Below, piece after piece: positions 60,788 through 64,000 of a stretch of 64,000 nucleotides of DNA. This stretch comes from Macrococcoides equi. GTDB taxonomy: Bacteria; Bacillota; Bacilli; Staphylococcales; Staphylococcaceae. A model generated the notes under the pieces. It did no database searches. It was not told where the DNA came from and was given only the letters and a program-made list of their open reading frames with translations. Made by a program: the position numbers and the translations under genes. Every line of letters begins with the position of its first letter. Position 1 is the stretch's first letter. The stretch lies in assembly GCF_047425865.1 (NCBI RefSeq), contig NZ_CP179735.1. The stretch is one strand, 5' to 3'.

Positions 60788-63532
60788 TCAAAGATATATA
60801 TCAAGATTTATATGAGAATATTCTTCATTCTTACTTAAATCTCGTCCACTTATATAATATTCATTTGTTTCGCTATCTTCTTCAAACTTTGTTATTATAT
60901 TCAATTTAATAAAATGATTTAAAATTATTTTATTTGATTCAGTTGCTTCTACTCGTCTTGTCTTCCTTTTCAATACTTCAATCAAATTTTTATTCATATT
61001 AAATTGGTCAATATATTCTAATATCTTGCTCAATTCAATCGATGAAATATTTTTTAACATTACTTTTTTCTTATAAGAAATATCAATATTATCATTACTT
61101 AAAATTTCATTTGTAAGATAATTATCTAAATGAATATCAATAAACGAGGGATCTTCAAATATTTCCTTTGAATAATTCTCTGTCAAGAATAATATATTGG
61201 TTGTATTAAATTCAATTAAATTTTTTTCAAGTAAAAGTAAAACTTTTGAATTATGTTCTTTAAATTGAGTAATATCTATTATTTTTTTTGTTATACAATC
61301 AATAACCTCTCTTATTTTAATTATTTCAAATTCATCAAATAAATATTCAATAAACTTAATATTATTTTGTTCTGATAAATTTATTTCGATATCATAATCA
61401 TTAAGATTAGAAATTTTTTCAGATAAACTAGTAGGGATTTCTAAATAATTACTAAAAATGAATTCTAAATTATCATCATTTAAAGTAAATAGACCATTAC
61501 CTATTATCTCATCAATATAAAAACTTGGTACTGTGATTAAATTTTTACATAATCGTGTTCCATCCATATTATTTATGTACTCCAACATTAAATTAGAATC
61601 TAGTTTTTCATTATTCATTATATTTAGAATATACCAAAATTCATCGTTAAATTTACCTATTTTATTAGTTTTCAAATATATCTTCATATATTCATTCAAA
61701 TTTTTGTTAAGAAAATATTCTAATACATGTTGATTGTTTATTTGATATAAGAAAGTAATATTATTTAAATATCTTTCTTTGTTATCGATATACAAGTTAA
61801 AAACATTAAAAATTTTAAGTATATTATTTTCCGTAATTTTTATAAGATTATTTTCTAGTAATGTTAAATATTGTCCTTTGTTTTTTTCATACAAATCAAT
61901 ATTATAAAACTTATAATTATTATTTGTGAAATTGTGTAATTTAGAAATAATCCCATGAATATTAGATTCATCTACTTTGATTTTCTCAATTATAGTTTTT
62001 ACGATTTCAATTTTATATAAATCATGAGTGAATTCACTCTCTATTTCTACTAATAAAGTATTAACGAATTTTTCTATTAAATCTTCTGAAGAGTAAGTAA
62101 AAACTTCTTCTATCACAGAATTATTATATAAAACTTTTATAAAAAATTCTTCTTTCATATTATCTTTACTAATCAATACGAAATACTTTAAAATTGGATC
62201 ATAGTTTCTATTTATATGGCAGACAGATAAGATATCTTTTAAATTATCTTCTTGCTTGTTTTCAACAACGAATTCAATAATGTTAAGGTTTGTAATTTTG
62301 TATTTTATTATATCTTTTTCATTAAGTTTTTCAAGTACTCTTGAAGGATTTTCAACATTATATAATTCTAAATTACTTTCTCGATCAAATAATTTTCTTA
62401 AAAAGATTCTATCATTAATAGATAAATCTTCATCTTCTTGGACACTTATATAATCAAGCGAATTCCTATCAATTAAAGATTCATTAATTAGAAAAAGGAT
62501 TAAATCAAAGTATTGATGGTCTTTTAAATATATGAATTCTTCATTTGCTTCTGCTAAACCTACAAAATAGTTCTTATCTTTTCCTATGATTAAATCTTTA
62601 ACTTCTACATTATAAGAATTCTCCTTTTCTATTTTTAATTCAATTATTTTTTTATTTAATTTTTCTATTCTACCATTTAATTGAGGGTAATTTTCTATAG
62701 TGATTAAACTCTGTATTCTATCAAATTCATTACTTAAATCGATTGTTTCAATATTTGCGTAAGGTGGATTAGATTTATAAGTAATAATATTTTTGTTATC
62801 CCTGACAGCCTTAATAAAATCTGTATTGCTTGCATAATCATCTATTTTTTTACCGTTAACTTTCATTTCATAATATTTATTAAAATTGAAATGTAAAGCT
62901 AAAACTTCATTAATATTTTCAATTAATGAAGTTTTAGTCAAATCAATTTTATTACTAAGAATATCAATTTCTTCATCAATTTTCTTAATTCTTTCATTCA
63001 ACATCTCATTTTTTTGTTTGTAAATTATATCAATAAAACTATTCCCATATTGAAATAAGTAAAAATCATTTGGAAAGATATTTTTATATACTAATATTGA
63101 GAGTAATTTTGTTTTTGAAAATTCTATTTTAATCTTGGACTTATAAATAATATATTCATTTACTATATTTTTAAGTACTCTCATATCATCAATGTATATA
63201 AGAATTTTTTCAATGACTTTCATATCAAATTCATCTGATAAATTTAATTCTTTTAAAAGACTTTTAAATTTATGTGATGAATTCCCGTAGGCAATAATTG
63301 GAATGATGGGAATTATAAAGTCGAAAATTTTAGTTCTATCTTTTGAAGTAAAAATATCATCTCTAAGAAGATATATGAACTTATATTCCATTTCTTTAGA
63401 GTGATGCTTGTTTAACAAAGTGTTTATTTCAATTAATTTTTCAAATATTCTAGGCTCATTAAACCTGTCTAAATCCTCAAAAATAAAAATATTCTTTTTA
63501 CAGTTTAAAAATAAATAAATAACATCACTCAT
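60788..63532 (-). CDS. YobI-like P-loop NTPase, C-terminal part (frameshifted)
   Basis: A 914-residue frame that begins inside the NTPase domain: KKNIFIFEDLDRFNEPRIFE is the Walker B region of YobI-like/KAP-like NTPases, followed by a long all-helical repeat-like region typical of this group of sensor proteins. Its ATG at 63532 overlaps the stop of the preceding frame (ATGA), but its frame stays open further upstream and reads ENSYFDKHMSDVIYLF, the sequence expected before Walker B. So one gene is broken in two at 63,599-63,603. Such large NTPases often sit in defence islands. Confidence 0.7.
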   Translation of the reverse strand: MSDVIYLFLNCKKNIFIFEDLDRFNEPRIFEKLIEINTLLNKHHSKEMEYKFIYLLRDDIFTSKDRTKIFDFIIPIIPIIAYGNSSHKFKSLLKELNLSDEFDMKVIEKILIYIDDMRVLKNIVNEYIIYKSKIKIEFSKTKLLSILVYKNIFPNDFYLFQYGNSFIDIIYKQKNEMLNERIKKIDEEIDILSNKIDLTKTSLIENINEVLALHFNFNKYYEMKVNGKKIDDYASNTDFIKAVRDNKNIITYKSNPPYANIETIDLSNEFDRIQSLITIENYPQLNGRIEKLNKKIIELKIEKENSYNVEVKDLIIGKDKNYFVGLAEANEEFIYLKDHQYFDLILFLINESLIDRNSLDYISVQEDEDLSINDRIFLRKLFDRESNLELYNVENPSRVLEKLNEKDIIKYKITNLNIIEFVVENKQEDNLKDILSVCHINRNYDPILKYFVLISKDNMKEEFFIKVLYNNSVIEEVFTYSSEDLIEKFVNTLLVEIESEFTHDLYKIEIVKTIIEKIKVDESNIHGIISKLHNFTNNNYKFYNIDLYEKNKGQYLTLLENNLIKITENNILKIFNVFNLYIDNKERYLNNITFLYQINNQHVLEYFLNKNLNEYMKIYLKTNKIGKFNDEFWYILNIMNNEKLDSNLMLEYINNMDGTRLCKNLITVPSFYIDEIIGNGLFTLNDDNLEFIFSNYLEIPTSLSEKISNLNDYDIEINLSEQNNIKFIEYLFDEFEIIKIREVIDCITKKIIDITQFKEHNSKVLLLLEKNLIEFNTTNILFLTENYSKEIFEDPSFIDIHLDNYLTNEILSNDNIDISYKKKVMLKNISSIELSKILEYIDQFNMNKNLIEVLKRKTRRVEATESNKIILNHFIKLNIITKFEEDSETNEYYISGRDLSKNEEYSHINLDIYL

Positions 63533-64000
63533 ATGTTTATCGAAGTAACTATTTTCTTGCTTATCTCCGATTTCAATTTCATTTCCATAAAATCTAAGTT
63601 TTTAAGAATAGTGGATGATTTTTGTATTTTAATAGTTTTATAAACAAAATAACCTAATATATAACAAAAAATAATAAATAAGAATTTCTTATAAAAAGTA
63701 TTCACATCCCCATATAAACTTTTCAGAATATTAATATTGTCTGGGAAAAATAAATATATACTAATTAAACATGTAACTAATATACTTATAACTATTGAAA
63801 AAGTTTCAAAAAATTTATCCTTCTCTTTAATTTTAAAAATTGATTTAGGGACATATTTACTCGGTGTTTGATGTAGTATTTGACTGATTATTTTTTCTTC
63901 AATATTACCTAACTTTTCATTGCTATCAAAATCTTCAGATTCTATGTTAAATTTTTCAAACGAACCTAAATGTACATACATGAAAGATTTTAAGTTAGCA
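63529..64000 (-). CDS. YobI-like P-loop NTPase, N-terminal part, start outside the window
   Basis: The frame is open to the right edge (reading ...ANLKSF before the Met at 63981), so the start and the Walker A motif lie beyond. The visible part contains NIEEKIISQILHQTPSKYVP, characteristic of the region after Walker A in YobI-like proteins, then two TM helices (about residues 60-78 and 95-112). It runs into a premature TGA after a single-base loss in a T5 run (63,599-63,603; A5 on the gene strand); adding one base restores the frame to the following part. Confidence 0.65.
   Translation of the reverse strand, partial: ANLKSFMYVHLGSFEKFNIESEDFDSNEKLGNIEEKIISQILHQTPSKYVPKSIFKIKEKDKFFETFSIVISILVTCLISIYLFFPDNINILKSLYGDVNTFYKKFLFIIFCYILGYFVYKTIKIQKSSTILKNLDFMEMKLKSEISKKIVTSINI

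Larger units (their letters stand above)
60374..64000. mobile_element. Element X3 (partial), runs off the right edge
   Basis: Begins with arm C. It holds a decayed second arm and the YobI-like NTPase. The right end and any integrase, and the intact rpsI, would be outside the window. Confidence 0.6.

Noticed and set aside
63590..63610. Programmed -1 frameshift in the YobI-like gene
   Set aside because: The site has only five A on the gene strand (T before them), not a full X XXY YYZ heptamer, and no strong downstream structure is evident; a mutation or sequencing indel is simpler.
1..64000. CRISPR arrays, tRNA or rRNA genes, complete insertion sequences
   Set aside because: No regularly spaced 25-40-bp repeats with unique spacers, no tRNA cloverleaf and no transposase frame were found; the 41-bp arrays have no spacers.

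Overview
The window looks like a chromosomal segment of a low-GC Firmicute of the Staphylococcaceae, most likely Macrococcus. Supporting signs are the gene content (two IsaB-type secreted antigens, a TcyP-type cystine carrier, a CsoR/CopA/CopZ copper set, a formate dehydrogenase with a DUF1641 partner), the strong AGGAGG-type ribosome binding sites with frequent TTG starts, and several copies of the 3' end of rpsI (ribosomal protein S9). The 3' end of rpsI is a known integration site of Macrococcus resistance islands such as those carrying mecD. The genus is inferred; no 16S or other marker gene is present.

Positions 1-49,000 are core-like chromosome. In order: the end of a nitronate monooxygenase, an amino acid permease, pyruvate phosphate dikinase with its regulatory kinase/phosphorylase, a Bce-type two-component system with its peptide-resistance ABC transporter, a cytochrome b5-like protein, a glucose/maltose-type PTS transporter divergent from a MalR-type repressor, a run of small metabolic and hypothetical genes, a cystine symporter, a membrane MutS-like ATPase, a DUF3147 pair, an IsaB-like antigen, an orphan sugar-type ABC ATPase, a luciferase-like monooxygenase, the copper operon, an M30-type metalloprotease, a SulP/UspA operon, an Hrt/Dev-type ABC exporter, a cluster of redox and repair genes (quinone reductase-like, MsrA, old yellow enzyme, PaiB, SQR-like), formate dehydrogenase, a second IsaB-like antigen and three small genes, one of them a 32-codon remnant. 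Many intergenic regions carry clear hairpin terminators. Three contain arrays of a repeat with a period of about 41 bp.

From 49,098 rightward the sequence is accessory and very AT-rich. A 206-bp repeat, made of the last 20 codons and stop of rpsI plus a conserved 143-bp arm, occurs at 49,098, 57,984 and 60,311, and a decayed fourth arm lies near 60,630. I read this as tandem (accreted) integration of related elements at rpsI, whose intact copy should lie to the right of the window. Element X1 (about 8.9 kb) carries a four-gene operon (uncharacterised protein, AAA+ ATPase, PD-(D/E)XK nuclease-like protein, AbiH), then PhzF, an MFS transporter, and a LysR regulator divergent from a flavin reductase. 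Element X2 (about 2.3 kb) carries only a WYL-type regulator divergent from a quinone oxidoreductase. Element X3 runs off the window and carries a YobI-like P-loop NTPase broken by a single-base frameshift. No integrase is visible in X1 or X2.

The strongest candidate for a little-described system is the four-gene operon at 49,325-52,920 inside a chain of integrase-less elements, each of which appears to bring its own replacement rpsI terminator.
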